Shown here piece after piece: positions 1 through 8,124 of a DNA stretch of 64,000 bases. The stretch comes from Cognatishimia coralii (GTDB lineage Bacteria; Pseudomonadota; Alphaproteobacteria; Rhodobacterales; Rhodobacteraceae). Both the position numbers and the translations under genes were made by a program. The notes below the pieces were generated by a model. The model was not told the origin of the DNA. It was given only the letters and a program-made list of their open reading frames with translations, and did no database searches. Position 1 is the stretch's first letter. Each line of letters opens with the position of its first letter. The stretch lies in contig NZ_JBBGAZ010000001.1 in the NCBI RefSeq assembly GCF_037478305.1, positions 744,001 through 808,000 on the forward strand. Direction: 5' to 3'.

Positions 1-536
1 ACGTTCTGGCGCTTGATGTCGCGACGGTGGCGCAGGGTCAGCACGATGGCTCCGATCATCGCCACCAGCAGGATCAGCCCCGCCAATTGGAACAGCATGA
101 AGTATTGATCATAGATCAAGAGGCCCAGAGCCGCCGTGTTGGTCACACCCTCGGGCGCAACCGCCTCACGCAGCGCCTGCGCGTTCTCGGCCTCGGTCCA
201 GGCGCCAAAGGCCAGACCAAATTGCATCAGCAGAACCACCCCGATCAGCAAGGCAATCGGCAGATATTGCGCCATGCCGGCCTTAAGCTCGGCAAAGTCG
301 ACATCCAGCATCATCACCACGAAAAGGAACAGCACCGCGACCGCGCCCACGTAAACGATGATCAAGAGCATCGCGACGAATTCAGCCCCCAGCAGCACGA
401 AAAGCCCCGCAGAGCTGAGGAACGACAGGATCAGCCAGAGCACCGAATGCACCGGGTTCTTGCTGATCACGGTAAACAGCCCACCTGCGACCACCGAGAT
501 CGCGAAAAGGTAAAAGGCAAATGCAGCGATACTCAT
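1..536 (-). CDS. nuoJ: NADH-quinone oxidoreductase subunit J (3' end cut off)
   Basis: Membrane subunit of proton-pumping complex I. The visible part starts MSIAAFAFYLFAISVVAGG and holds at least four hydrophobic segments, including the family stretch GAEFVAMLLIIVYVGAVAVL, which contains the pi-bulge region of TM3. About 178 codons are visible, and the usual length is about 200, so only the C-terminus lies beyond the left edge. The ATG overlaps the stop of the upstream CMD-family gene as ATGA, so translation is probably coupled. It is the last visible gene of the nuo operon; nuoK to nuoN would be expected just outside the window. Confidence 0.95.
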   Translation of the reverse strand, partial: MSIAAFAFYLFAISVVAGGLFTVISKNPVHSVLWLILSFLSSAGLFVLLGAEFVAMLLIIVYVGAVAVLFLFVVMMLDVDFAELKAGMAQYLPIALLIGVVLLMQFGLAFGAWTEAENAQALREAVAPEGVTNTAALGLLIYDQYFMLFQLAGLILLVAMIGAIVLTLRHRRDIKRQN

Positions 537-940
537 GTGTCATCTTCCTCGGTTTCAGCCAGGACCTCTTGCGCGAGTTCCATCACTTTGGTCATGGCAG
601 GGATGCCGGCGAACATGGACATCTGTCCGATACATTCGACGATTTCCTGTTTCGTCGCGCCCGCCTCAAGCAGGTGGCGCACGGTCAGGCGGACCTGAGA
701 TTCAGCCTGCCCGCCCAGAACGGTCAAAGCCGCGAGCGTCAGCAAAAGCCGCGTCTTGGCGTCCAGCCCGTCTTTGTTCAGCGTATTGCCAAAGAACATT
801 TCCATCATGTCTTTGGGCATGGTCGGCCAGAGGTTTTCAAACCCCTTTGGCGTGAAGGATTCCAGCGCAGGGTTCATCGCCTTGGCCATGTCCTGATACT
901 GCGCGATCATCGCTTCGAATGGGTTCTTTGGATCGCTCAT
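533..940 (-). CDS. Carboxymuconolactone decarboxylase (CMD)-family protein inside the nuo operon
   Basis: A protein of 135 aa starting MSDPKNPFEAMIAQ. The central part (LLLTLAALTVLGG... to ...EIVECIGQMSMFAG) has the helical pattern of the CMD/AhpD fold. Only one cysteine is present in the EC-IGQ segment, so the redox CxxC of AhpD is missing and peroxidase activity is unlikely. I take the ATG at 940 because it forms an ATGA overlap with the nuoI stop; a longer frame upstream is antisense-like, arginine-rich sequence. It is coupled at both ends (nuoI before, nuoJ after), so it is made together with complex I. Its role is unknown to me. The family call is fairly safe, the function is not. Confidence 0.8.
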   Translation of the reverse strand: MSDPKNPFEAMIAQYQDMAKAMNPALESFTPKGFENLWPTMPKDMMEMFFGNTLNKDGLDAKTRLLLTLAALTVLGGQAESQVRLTVRHLLEAGATKQEIVECIGQMSMFAGIPAMTKVMELAQEVLAETEEDDT

Positions 941-1431
941 CGGTAGGGTGCATCCAATTCCAGATTGCGCGCGATCTCGGCTTCCCAGCGGTCGCCATTC
1001 GCAAGCAGTTTTTCCTTGTCGTAAAACAGCTCTTCGCGGGTCTCGGTGGCGAATTCGAAATTCGGGCCTTCGACGATGGCATCCACCGGGCAGGCCTCTT
1101 GGCAGAAACCGCAATAGATGCATTTCGTCATGTCGATGTCATAGCGCGTGGTGCGGCGGCTTCCGTCTTCGCGGGGTTCCGCGTCAATCGTGATCGCCTG
1201 CGCCGGACAGATCGCTTCGCAGAGCTTACAGGCAATGCAGCGCTCTTCGCCATTTGGATAGCGACGCAGCACGTGTTCACCGCGGAAACGCGGGCTCAGC
1301 GGCCCCTTTTCATGCGGATAGTTCAGCGTCGCTTTGGGCGCGAAGAAGTACTTCAGACCCAACTGAAAGCCTTTGATGAAGTCCGCCAGCAGAAAATATT
1401 TCGCGGCGCGGGTGTAGTCGATATTTGCCAT
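937..1431 (-). CDS. nuoI: NADH-quinone oxidoreductase subunit I
   Basis: Peripheral-arm subunit of complex I carrying two [4Fe-4S] clusters (N6a and N6b) that pass electrons towards NuoB. The 164 residues contain two ferredoxin motifs, CIACKLCEAICP (Cys65, 68, 71, 75) and CIYCGFCQEACP (Cys104, 107, 110, 114). All eight ligands are present and the length fits the family. The start is supported by GGAGG six bases upstream of the ATG. It lies two bases after nuoH and overlaps the next gene by four. Confidence 0.97.
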   Translation of the reverse strand: MANIDYTRAAKYFLLADFIKGFQLGLKYFFAPKATLNYPHEKGPLSPRFRGEHVLRRYPNGEERCIACKLCEAICPAQAITIDAEPREDGSRRTTRYDIDMTKCIYCGFCQEACPVDAIVEGPNFEFATETREELFYDKEKLLANGDRWEAEIARNLELDAPYR

Positions 1432-1433
1432 CC

Positions 1434-2474
1434 TTAGCCTCCGATCGCCCAGCGGGCATAGGCGCCGCCAAAGGCCTCAAATTTCGCGAGGAACGCCACG
1501 ATCACGACCCAGATCAGAGACATCGGCAGGAAGACTTTCCAACCAATGCGCATCAGCTGGTCATAGCGGTAGCGCGGGGTGATTGCCTTTACCATCGCAA
1601 AGACAAAGAAGAAGAAGGCCATCTTGCCGACCATCCACAACGGGCCGTCGCCAATCAGGCTTGGGATTGGGGACAACCAACCGCCAAAGAACAAGAGCGA
1701 CGTCAGCGCGCACATCAGGAAGATGGCGATATATTCACCTGCCATGAACAGAAGGAACGGCGTTGAGGAATATTCCACCTGATAGCCCGCAACCAGCTCG
1801 GATTCCGCTTCGGGCAGGTCGAACGGTGGGCGGTTTGTTTCCGCCAAGGCGCTGATAAAGAACAGGAAGACCATCGGGAAATGCGGCAGCCAGTACCAGC
1901 TGAAGAAGCCATAGTCTCCGTCCTGCGCGCGCACGATGTCGCCGAAGTTCATGGAGCCGGTCGAAATGATGATCCCGATGATGATCAGACCGATAGAGAC
2001 CTCATAAGAGATCATCTGTGCCGCAGAGCGCAAGCTCCCGAGGAATGGGTATTTGGAGTTTGACGCCCACCCCCCCATGATCACGCCGTAAACCTCAAGC
2101 GAGGAGACCGCGAAGACATAGAGGATCGCCACGTTGATGTCCGAAAGCACCCATGTGTCATTAAACGGGATCACCGCCCAGGCAATCAGCGCCAGCACAA
2201 AGGACGTCAGCGGCGCGAGCATAAAGACCGTTTTATCCGCGCCCGCAGGCACAACGATCTCTTTCACCACATATTTCAACGCATCCGCGACGGTTTGCAA
2301 AAGGCCCCAGGCCCCCACCACATTCGGGCCACGCCGCATTTGCACAGCCGCCCAGATTTTGCGGTCCCCATAGACAAGGAACAGAAGCGAGATCATCACA
2401 AAGCCCACAACAGCAAGCACTTGCGCGACGATAATTGCGCCTATTCCAAGAGGGGTTGTCAGAAATTCAGCCAT
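1434..2474 (-). CDS. nuoH: NADH-quinone oxidoreductase subunit H
   Basis: Membrane subunit of complex I at the junction with the peripheral arm, forming part of the quinone cavity. The 346-aa protein has about eight hydrophobic segments. It carries the conserved quinone-loop motif ETNRPPFDLPEAESELVAGY and the stretch GGWASNSKYPFLGSLRSAAQ. A GAGG sequence lies four bases before the ATG. It starts six bases after the stop of the small lipoprotein gene and ends two bases before nuoI. Confidence 0.97.
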   Translation of the reverse strand: MAEFLTTPLGIGAIIVAQVLAVVGFVMISLLFLVYGDRKIWAAVQMRRGPNVVGAWGLLQTVADALKYVVKEIVVPAGADKTVFMLAPLTSFVLALIAWAVIPFNDTWVLSDINVAILYVFAVSSLEVYGVIMGGWASNSKYPFLGSLRSAAQMISYEVSIGLIIIGIIISTGSMNFGDIVRAQDGDYGFFSWYWLPHFPMVFLFFISALAETNRPPFDLPEAESELVAGYQVEYSSTPFLLFMAGEYIAIFLMCALTSLLFFGGWLSPIPSLIGDGPLWMVGKMAFFFFVFAMVKAITPRYRYDQLMRIGWKVFLPMSLIWVVIVAFLAKFEAFGGAYARWAIGG

Positions 2475-2480
2475 TGGTCC

Positions 2481-2894
2481 TCACACCGTGGGTATTCCGT
2501 TTTCTTCGCAGGCCGCGACCGTGACTTCTGCGTCAATGGTCTTTAGCCCACGGGGCAAAGCAGGCGACACGGTATAGACCGCATCTCCGAGCCATTTATC
2601 GCCCTCGATTTCAATTGTTGTGCGCACATGGCGCGCAAATCCAAAGCCGCGGATCAGCGCATATTGCGCGGCGGCACATTCGGCATATTCATCCAGCGCT
2701 TCGGGATCGCGGGCATTCTGCATTTCCACGTGGAAATTCACCAGATCACCATCCAGAAGCGTGGTTTGAATACCGTCATAGCTTGGGGACAGGTCAGACA
2801 CCTCGCGGGTGACCGAGCCCTCTTGCATGGTGCACGCAGACAGGCCGGCGACCAGCGCCAGCGATGTCAGTGCCTTATGCAATGTTGCCCCCAT
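2481..2894 (-). CDS. Small predicted lipoprotein between nuoG and nuoH
   Basis: A 137-aa protein of unknown function. The N-terminus MGATLHKALTSLALVAGLSACTMQ is a lipoprotein signal with lipobox LSAC, so Cys21 is the likely lipidated residue. The mature part has no motif I recognise; three further cysteines (two in EYAEC and VAACEEN contexts) could form disulfides in the periplasm. It starts eight bases after the nuoG stop and ends six bases before nuoH, so it is co-transcribed with complex I. It could help assembly, but nothing in the sequence proves that. Confidence 0.75.
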   Translation of the reverse strand: MGATLHKALTSLALVAGLSACTMQEGSVTREVSDLSPSYDGIQTTLLDGDLVNFHVEMQNARDPEALDEYAECAAAQYALIRGFGFARHVRTTIEIEGDKWLGDAVYTVSPALPRGLKTIDAEVTVAACEENGIPTV

Positions 2895-2902
2895 TCTCAG
2901 TC

Positions 2903-4921
2903 TTACTCCGCAGCCAGCGGCGCGTCTTTGCGCGCTTTGGCGTTGGCCGATAGCTCTGCCATCAAGGTTGAGGCGCGGGCAATCGGGTTGGTCAGGTAGA
3001 AATCATTGATCGCATTGCGGAAGTCGGCGTTGCCGAGGCTGTCGGTCGCCAGCGCTTCGCCTTCGTTTTCAATAACTTCGTCGACTTTCTTAAGATGCGG
3101 CACGTCAGAGACCAGCGCATTGCGCAGCTGCGCGAGGCTGTCATAGGGCAGCGTGGCATCCAGTTCCGCAGAGAGCGCCCGCAGGATCGCCCAGTTCTCT
3201 TTCGCCTCACCCGGCGCGAAGTTCGCGCGCATGGCCAGCTGTGGGCGGCCTTCGGTATTCACGAAGAGGCCGTTTTCCTCGGTATAGGCCGCGCCCGGCA
3301 GGATCACATCCGCCCGCATCGCGCCACGGTCTCCGTGAGAGCCTTGGTAAATTACAAATGGACCTTGATCGATATCGACCTCATCGGCCCCCATGTTGTA
3401 GATGACCTCAGCCCCCTCGGTTGCGGCCAAAAGCCCGCCCTCGGTGACAGCACCTACATCCATCGCACCCACACGGCTTGCAGCGGTGTGCAGAACCAAG
3501 AGTTTCGACTTGGTTTCCGCAGCGAGCTGTTGAGTGGCCGCGAGGACCGCGAGCCCATCCGCTTCGTTCAAAGCGCCTTGGCCGACGATCACAACGGACG
3601 GAACCTCAAGAACCGGACCATGCTTCCCTCCCAACAGAGCGCTCAGCGCTTTGCGGTCGGTGCCGGCGTGGTGGTAGTCATAGGTCAGGTCAGCGGCTTC
3701 GCCCACCAGACCGACATTCGCGCCATTGATCCAGGCCTTGCGGATCCGCGCGTTCAGAACCGGCGCTTCAACCCGTGGGTTGGTGCCGATCAGCATGATG
3801 TATTTCGCGGCATCGATGTCTTCGACAGAGGCCGTGCCCACATAACCCGCACGGTTGCCAATCGGCAGACGCGCGTTGTCGGTGCGGCATTCGACGTTCC
3901 CGCCCTGCCCTTCGATCAAGGCCTTGAGCGCATACGTCGCCTCAACAGACACAAGATCACCAATCAGACCCGCGACCTTCTTGCCCTTCATGGCCTCTGC
4001 CACTTTGGTCAAAGCCTCAGGCCAGCTTGCCGGACGCAGTTTGCCGTTTTCACGCACATAGGGACGATCCAGACGCTGACGACGCAACCCGTCCCAGACA
4101 AAACGTGTCTTGTCAGAAATCCATTCCTCATTCACGCCATCGTGGTTGCGCGGCATGATCCGCATGACTTCGCGGCCCTTTGTGTCGACGCGAATGTTGC
4201 TGCCCAAAGCGTCCATGACGTCGATGGTCTCGGTCTTGGTCAGCTCCCACGGGCGCGCTGTGAAGGAATAAGGTTTGGATGTCAGCGCGCCAACTGGGCA
4301 GAGGTCAATGATATTGCCCTGCAGGTTGCTGTCCAAGGTCTGGTTCAGATAGCTGGTGATCTCGGCATCTTCGCCGCGACCGGTCTGGCCCATCTGGTTG
4401 ATGCCGGCGACCTCAGTCGTGAAGCGCACGCAGCGGGTGCAGGAAATACAGCGGGTCATCACGGTGCCGACCAGCGGACCCAAATCCAGATCATCCACTG
4501 CGCGTTTGGCTTCTTTAAAGCGGGAGCCTGACACACCATAGGCCATCGCCTGATCCTGCAGGTCGCATTCGCCGCCCTGATCGCAGATCGGGCAATCCAA
4601 CGGGTGGTTGATCAAGAGGAATTCCATCACGCCTTCGCGCGCCTTTTTCACCATGGGCGAATTGGTTTTCACCACAGGCGGCTGGCCCTCGGGACCAGGC
4701 CGCAAGTCACGCACCTGCATCGCGCAGGACGCCGCAGGCTTTGGCGGCCCGCCGACCACCTCAACAAGACACATCCGACAGTTGCCCGCGATGGACAGGC
4801 GTTCATGGTAACAGAAGCGCGGCACCTCGACCCCGGCCTGTTCACAGGCCTGGATCAGCGTCAGCGCGCCGTCTACTTCCACTTCTTGCTCGTCGATGAT
4901 GATCTTGCGTAGGTCTGACAT
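2903..4921 (-). CDS. nuoG: NADH-quinone oxidoreductase subunit G
   Basis: Largest peripheral-arm subunit (672 aa), carrying iron-sulfur clusters in the electron path from NuoF to NuoI. The visible ligands are Cys37, 48, 51 and 66 for a [2Fe-2S] cluster; His106 with Cys110, 113 and 119 for N5; and Cys158, 161, 164 and 208 (CISCTRC ... DLCPVG) for N4. The rest is the molybdopterin-oxidoreductase-like domain, which binds no cofactor in complex I. The extra N7 cluster motif of E. coli NuoG is not seen, and the length matches the shorter alphaproteobacterial/mitochondrial type. It starts two bases after the stop of the DUF5333-like gene. Confidence 0.97.
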   Translation of the reverse strand: MSDLRKIIIDEQEVEVDGALTLIQACEQAGVEVPRFCYHERLSIAGNCRMCLVEVVGGPPKPAASCAMQVRDLRPGPEGQPPVVKTNSPMVKKAREGVMEFLLINHPLDCPICDQGGECDLQDQAMAYGVSGSRFKEAKRAVDDLDLGPLVGTVMTRCISCTRCVRFTTEVAGINQMGQTGRGEDAEITSYLNQTLDSNLQGNIIDLCPVGALTSKPYSFTARPWELTKTETIDVMDALGSNIRVDTKGREVMRIMPRNHDGVNEEWISDKTRFVWDGLRRQRLDRPYVRENGKLRPASWPEALTKVAEAMKGKKVAGLIGDLVSVEATYALKALIEGQGGNVECRTDNARLPIGNRAGYVGTASVEDIDAAKYIMLIGTNPRVEAPVLNARIRKAWINGANVGLVGEAADLTYDYHHAGTDRKALSALLGGKHGPVLEVPSVVIVGQGALNEADGLAVLAATQQLAAETKSKLLVLHTAASRVGAMDVGAVTEGGLLAATEGAEVIYNMGADEVDIDQGPFVIYQGSHGDRGAMRADVILPGAAYTEENGLFVNTEGRPQLAMRANFAPGEAKENWAILRALSAELDATLPYDSLAQLRNALVSDVPHLKKVDEVIENEGEALATDSLGNADFRNAINDFYLTNPIARASTLMAELSANAKARKDAPLAAE

Positions 4922-4923
4922 AC

Positions 4924-5319
4924 TCAGTTGGCCCTTAACAGCCTGCCGATTTGGCTGGATTTTGCGATTTCAGCACGCCCAAGCGCGCAATAGGTTTCCG
5001 CGTCGCCTTTAACGACACCGTTGTTCTTCATGTAGGCTTCGCCCTCGGCCCGCATCGCGGCCTTATTGGCCTCGCTTGTGCGGAAGGCATCGATTTCAGC
5101 CTGGCTATAGCCCATGCCCTCTGCTTCGTTCTGAATAGAGTTCAGACGCAGAGCCGCCCGCACCATGCGAGCGGAAATCGACGGGCATGTCTCGCGGATC
5201 TCATTGGCAATCCCGATGTTCAACAGACCGTTCCACACGGATGGAACATCTTTCAGATCCTGTTTCGCCTGAGCAGCGCCTGCCGCAACGACCAATCCTG
5301 CAATCAATATCATGCGCAT
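4924..5319 (-). CDS. DUF5333-like exported protein
   Basis: A 131-aa protein starting MRMILIAGLVVAAGAAQA, a short cleavable Sec signal followed by KQDLKDVPSVW. The mature part is helical, with two cysteines (ETCPSIS and TYCALGRAEI) that probably pair in the periplasm. I recall such proteins as family DUF5333, found near nuoG in Rhodobacterales; this is memory, not a search. The start at 5319 is supported by AAGGAG about seven bases upstream, and the longer frame upstream lacks this. It sits two bases before nuoG, so it is expressed with complex I. Function unknown. Confidence 0.75.
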   Translation of the reverse strand: MRMILIAGLVVAAGAAQAKQDLKDVPSVWNGLLNIGIANEIRETCPSISARMVRAALRLNSIQNEAEGMGYSQAEIDAFRTSEANKAAMRAEGEAYMKNNGVVKGDAETYCALGRAEIAKSSQIGRLLRAN

Positions 5320-5488
5320 GTGTTTTCTCCTTCCATGGCAAATGCCCCGCGCGTCACTATGCGCGAAGGCCCATGTCCAAAGGAAAAATCGGGCGCTGTT
5401 ATGCAATAACACGAGGAATTCCCGCCCATTTCGGCGCGGAATTGCCCAATGTCGGCAAGGATTGACCCAGGATATGAAACAATCAGTC

Positions 5489-5842
5489 TCACGGACGGCA
5501 CTGCCCCTTTAAGATCAGGCTGTCGCGATTAACTTGGGAGGCGGCCTCTTCGCTCAGGGGATCAACGTCCCATTTGATGGTCGAGGTGCCGAAGTTCTCG
5601 ATGCAGTATTCGGTGCCACCATAATGCGCAGCCCCCTTCGCGCCCTCAAGCGAGCGCGACACAGGACCGGCGGTCACGGTGAAAAACGTGCGGTCGTCTT
5701 TATCAATCCGCTTGGCGCTAATCCGCATGCGTTCACCATCAAAACGCAACCCGTCGTCTTTCTTAAGACGGCTACAGCCTGACATCGCGGTCAGGGCCAA
5801 AGCGGCGCAAAGGCCGAAGGTTACGTATGAGGACGTCCGCAT
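5489..5842 (-). CDS. Small predicted lipoprotein between nuoF and the DUF5333-like gene
   Basis: A 117-aa protein starting MRTSSYVTFGLCAALALTAMSGCSRL, a lipoprotein signal with lipobox MSGC and Cys23 as the likely lipidated residue. The mature part holds a beta-rich segment (MRISAKRIDKDDRTFFTVTAG) and two cysteines (EYCIENF, GQCRP). No family is recognised. The start is chosen for AAGGAG eight bases upstream and for the signal peptide; the frame runs further upstream but overlaps nuoF antisense-like. It begins 11 bases after the nuoF stop and is followed by a 169-bp gap before the next gene. Confidence 0.75.
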   Translation of the reverse strand: MRTSSYVTFGLCAALALTAMSGCSRLKKDDGLRFDGERMRISAKRIDKDDRTFFTVTAGPVSRSLEGAKGAAHYGGTEYCIENFGTSTIKWDVDPLSEEAASQVNRDSLILKGQCRP

Positions 5843-5853
5843 GGGGTTTCTCC

Positions 5854-7152
5854 TTACTCGGCAGCGATCGCCGAACGGCGACCCTTTTGCTGTGCCTTGA
5901 TGCGATCTTCGATCTCGTCGCGGAAGTTGCGAATAAGACCCTGGATCGGCCAAGCCGCCGCATCGCCAAGCGCACAGATGGTGTGACCTTCGACCTGTTT
6001 GGTCACATCCCACAGCATGTCGATTTCTTCTGGATCCGCATTGCCCTGCACCAGACGATCCATCACGCGCATCATCCAGCCAGTGCCTTCGCGGCAGGGC
6101 GTACACTGACCGCAGCTCTCGTGTTTGTAGAACTTGGACAGACGCCAAATCGCTTTGATGATGTCGGTGTCATTGTCCATGACAATAACCGCCGCTGTGC
6201 CAAGGCCCGATCCCAGATCATTGCGCAGGTAATCGAAATCCATGATCGCGTCGCGCATATTCTCTCCGCGCACGCAAGGCACGGACGAGCCACCCGGAAT
6301 AACCGCTTTCAGATTATTCCAACCGCCACGGATGCCGCCGCAATGTTTTTCGATCAGCTCTTCAAAAGTGATCGACATCGCCTCTTCAACGACGCATGGG
6401 TTGTTCACATGGCCCGAGATCGCAAAGAGCTTGGTGCCCGCGTTGTTCGGACGACCAAAGCCTGCGAACCACTCGCCACCGCGGCGCAGGATCGTCGGCA
6501 CAACGGCGATGGATTCCACGTTGTTCACAGTGGTCGGACAGCCATAGAGCCCCGCCCCCGCCGGGAATGGCGGCTTCATACGCGGCATGCCTTTTTTGCC
6601 CTCAAGGCTCTCGATCAGCGCGGTTTCCTCACCGCAGATATAGGCGCCCGCCCCGTGATGCAGGAAGATATCGAAGTCCCAGCCGGATCCAGCCGCATTG
6701 CGGCCCAGAAGACCCGCGTCATAGGCCTCGTCAATGGCGATCTGCAGAGCCTCGCGTTCGCGGATATATTCGCCGCGCAGATAGATGTAGCAGGTATGCG
6801 CCTGCATCGCGAAGGAAGCGATCAGACAGCCTTCGATCAGCGTATGCGGATCATGGCGCATGATCTCGCGGTCTTTGCAGGTGCCAGGCTCAGATTCATC
6901 GGCGTTCACGACCAGATAGGCCGGACGACCGTCGCTTTCCTTGGGCATGAAGGACCATTTGAGGCCCGTTGGGAAACCCGCACCGCCACGACCGCGCAGA
7001 CCAGAGGCCTTCATCGTGTCGATGATCCAGTCCCGCCCCTTTTCAATGATCCCCGCCGTGCCGTCCCAATGGCCACGCTGCTTCGCGCCCGCAAGCGTGC
7101 GCTCGTGCATGCCGTAAAGGTTGGTAAAGATGCGGTCTTGATCCTTGAGCAT
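5854..7152 (-). CDS. nuoF: NADH-quinone oxidoreductase subunit F
   Basis: NADH-binding subunit of complex I (432 aa). It binds NADH, FMN and the N3 [4Fe-4S] cluster and is the entry point for electrons. Visible features are the nucleotide motif GRGGAGFPTGLKW (about residues 54-66), the FMN region and the cluster ligands in ESCGQCTPCREG (Cys347, 350, 353) with Cys393 in HTICALGD. The ATG at 7152 gives the normal family start MLKDQDRIFTNLYG; the frame is open further upstream but there overlaps the DUF5337-like gene. Gap to the upstream gene is five bases. Confidence 0.97.
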   Translation of the reverse strand: MLKDQDRIFTNLYGMHERTLAGAKQRGHWDGTAGIIEKGRDWIIDTMKASGLRGRGGAGFPTGLKWSFMPKESDGRPAYLVVNADESEPGTCKDREIMRHDPHTLIEGCLIASFAMQAHTCYIYLRGEYIREREALQIAIDEAYDAGLLGRNAAGSGWDFDIFLHHGAGAYICGEETALIESLEGKKGMPRMKPPFPAGAGLYGCPTTVNNVESIAVVPTILRRGGEWFAGFGRPNNAGTKLFAISGHVNNPCVVEEAMSITFEELIEKHCGGIRGGWNNLKAVIPGGSSVPCVRGENMRDAIMDFDYLRNDLGSGLGTAAVIVMDNDTDIIKAIWRLSKFYKHESCGQCTPCREGTGWMMRVMDRLVQGNADPEEIDMLWDVTKQVEGHTICALGDAAAWPIQGLIRNFRDEIEDRIKAQQKGRRSAIAAE

Positions 7153-7157
7153 CCGGT

Positions 7158-7382
7158 CTACCCTTTTTCTGCCTGACGCATGCGCCAGATCTGATAAATA
7201 TTCACAAACGCCCAGATGAGCGCCGCTAAGGCCGCGAAATCGAACAAGAGCGCATAGCGCCCGGCCAGTCCGACCATTGGCCCGATGACTTGAAGAAGCA
7301 TCCAGACAATCAGCGTTCCGGCGATCACAAGGCTGACTGTGCGTCCCTTGCGTGCCAAGCTCGTGTCCTTCTCGCGCTCCAT
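7158..7382 (-). CDS. DUF5337-like small membrane protein
   Basis: A 74-aa protein with a charged N-terminus (MEREKDTSLARKGRTV) and two hydrophobic segments, about residues 17-38 and 42-62, ending in a basic tail. It matches my memory of family DUF5337 from Rhodobacterales nuo operons; no search was run. GAGGG lies five bases before the ATG. It is five bases from nuoF and 55 bases after the upstream gene, a gap that holds a strong hairpin. It may be an accessory membrane protein of complex I or of its assembly; this is inference from position only. Confidence 0.75.
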   Translation of the reverse strand: MEREKDTSLARKGRTVSLVIAGTLIVWMLLQVIGPMVGLAGRYALLFDFAALAALIWAFVNIYQIWRMRQAEKG

Positions 7383-7404
7383 CTCGTCCCTCGTGTTGCG
7401 TCAA

Positions 7405-7422
7405 GGCGCGGCGATCCGCGCC
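7405..7422 (-). other. Intercistronic hairpin in the nuo operon
   Basis: A perfect 7-bp inverted repeat, GGCGCGG / CCGCGCC, with a CGAT loop. It sits in the 55-bp gap between the helix-hairpin-helix protein gene and the DUF5337-like gene. No T-run follows on the minus strand, so it is more likely an RNA-processing or stabilising stem than a terminator. Confidence 0.5.
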
Positions 7423-7437
7423 CTGACAAGTTCCGTT

Positions 7438-8091
7438 TTACTTCGCCATGTCCTTGGCCTGCGAGACCCAATCGTCCCGCGTGATCCGGCCTTTGAACTT
7501 GAGGCGCGCATCGACCCATTCGATGTCAGACGGGCCCCAGGCCGCAATCTGTGAGAAATGGTAAATGCCAAGTTCATTCAATGTCTTCTCAAGACCTGGC
7601 CCGACGCCTTTGATCTTTTTTAGATCATCCGCGACACCGCCTTTTGGTCCATCCAGTACCTCAGGGCTGTCGCTCGCCTCAGCGGGTGCTTCCGCCGCAG
7701 GTTCCGGCGCTGGCTCTGGTTCAGCTTCAGCCGCAGGTTCAGGCTCTGCGGCCGGCTCTGGTGCCGCCTCTGGCTCCGCAGCAGCTTCTGGCTCGGGCGC
7801 AGGTTCGGGAGCCGCTTCAGGCTCAGGCGCGGCTTCTGCAACAGGTTCCGCCGCTGGGGCTGGCGCAGGTGCGGGATCTGCCGCTGGGGCCGAAGTCGCG
7901 GCAGGCGCATCATCGCCACCCAGCAAAAAGCCGATCAGCCAATAAGCGATGAAACCAGCAATCAGACCCAAGATCACAGCCAAGAGCCACGCCATGGCGT
8001 CTTCGGCAACGAAGTAAACGATCAAAAACACCCCGATGGCGATGACCCATCGAAGAATGCTATGCGTTGAATTTCCGTTTCCGTTTGCCAT
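7438..8091 (-). CDS. Membrane-anchored helix-hairpin-helix protein with A/P/E linker, paired with NuoE
   Basis: A 217-aa protein in three parts. Residues about 10-57 are two membrane segments (ILRWVIAIGVFLIVYFV and WLLAVILGLIAGFIAYWLI). Residues about 60-150 are a low-complexity linker made almost only of Ala, Pro and Glu. Residues 157-217 form a helix-hairpin-helix-like domain with the KGVGPGLE turn. That last domain is about two-thirds identical to the C-terminal extension of NuoE, encoded next to it (41 of 61 positions by hand). AAGGAG lies six bases before the ATG. It may tether or assemble the NADH dehydrogenase module at the membrane; this is inference. Confidence 0.8.
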   Translation of the reverse strand: MANGNGNSTHSILRWVIAIGVFLIVYFVAEDAMAWLLAVILGLIAGFIAYWLIGFLLGGDDAPAATSAPAADPAPAPAPAAEPVAEAAPEPEAAPEPAPEPEAAAEPEAAPEPAAEPEPAAEAEPEPAPEPAAEAPAEASDSPEVLDGPKGGVADDLKKIKGVGPGLEKTLNELGIYHFSQIAAWGPSDIEWVDARLKFKGRITRDDWVSQAKDMAK

Positions 8092-8124
8092 GTCTAGCTC
8101 CTTTTACCCTGTCTTATTAGTCAC

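Noticed and set aside
3095..4531. A 478-codon open frame opposite nuoG
   Set aside because: Antisense to a certain nuoG with all cluster ligands; composition is that of a shadow frame.
5827..7176. A 449-codon open frame opposite nuoF
   Set aside because: Antisense to nuoF; no motif, and no ribosome site or promoter of its own.
7600..7900. Ala/Pro/Glu-repeat DNA as a tandem repeat or CRISPR-like array
   Set aside because: The periodic look comes from GCX/CCX/GAX codons of the linker in the 217-aa protein. There are no spaced identical repeats.
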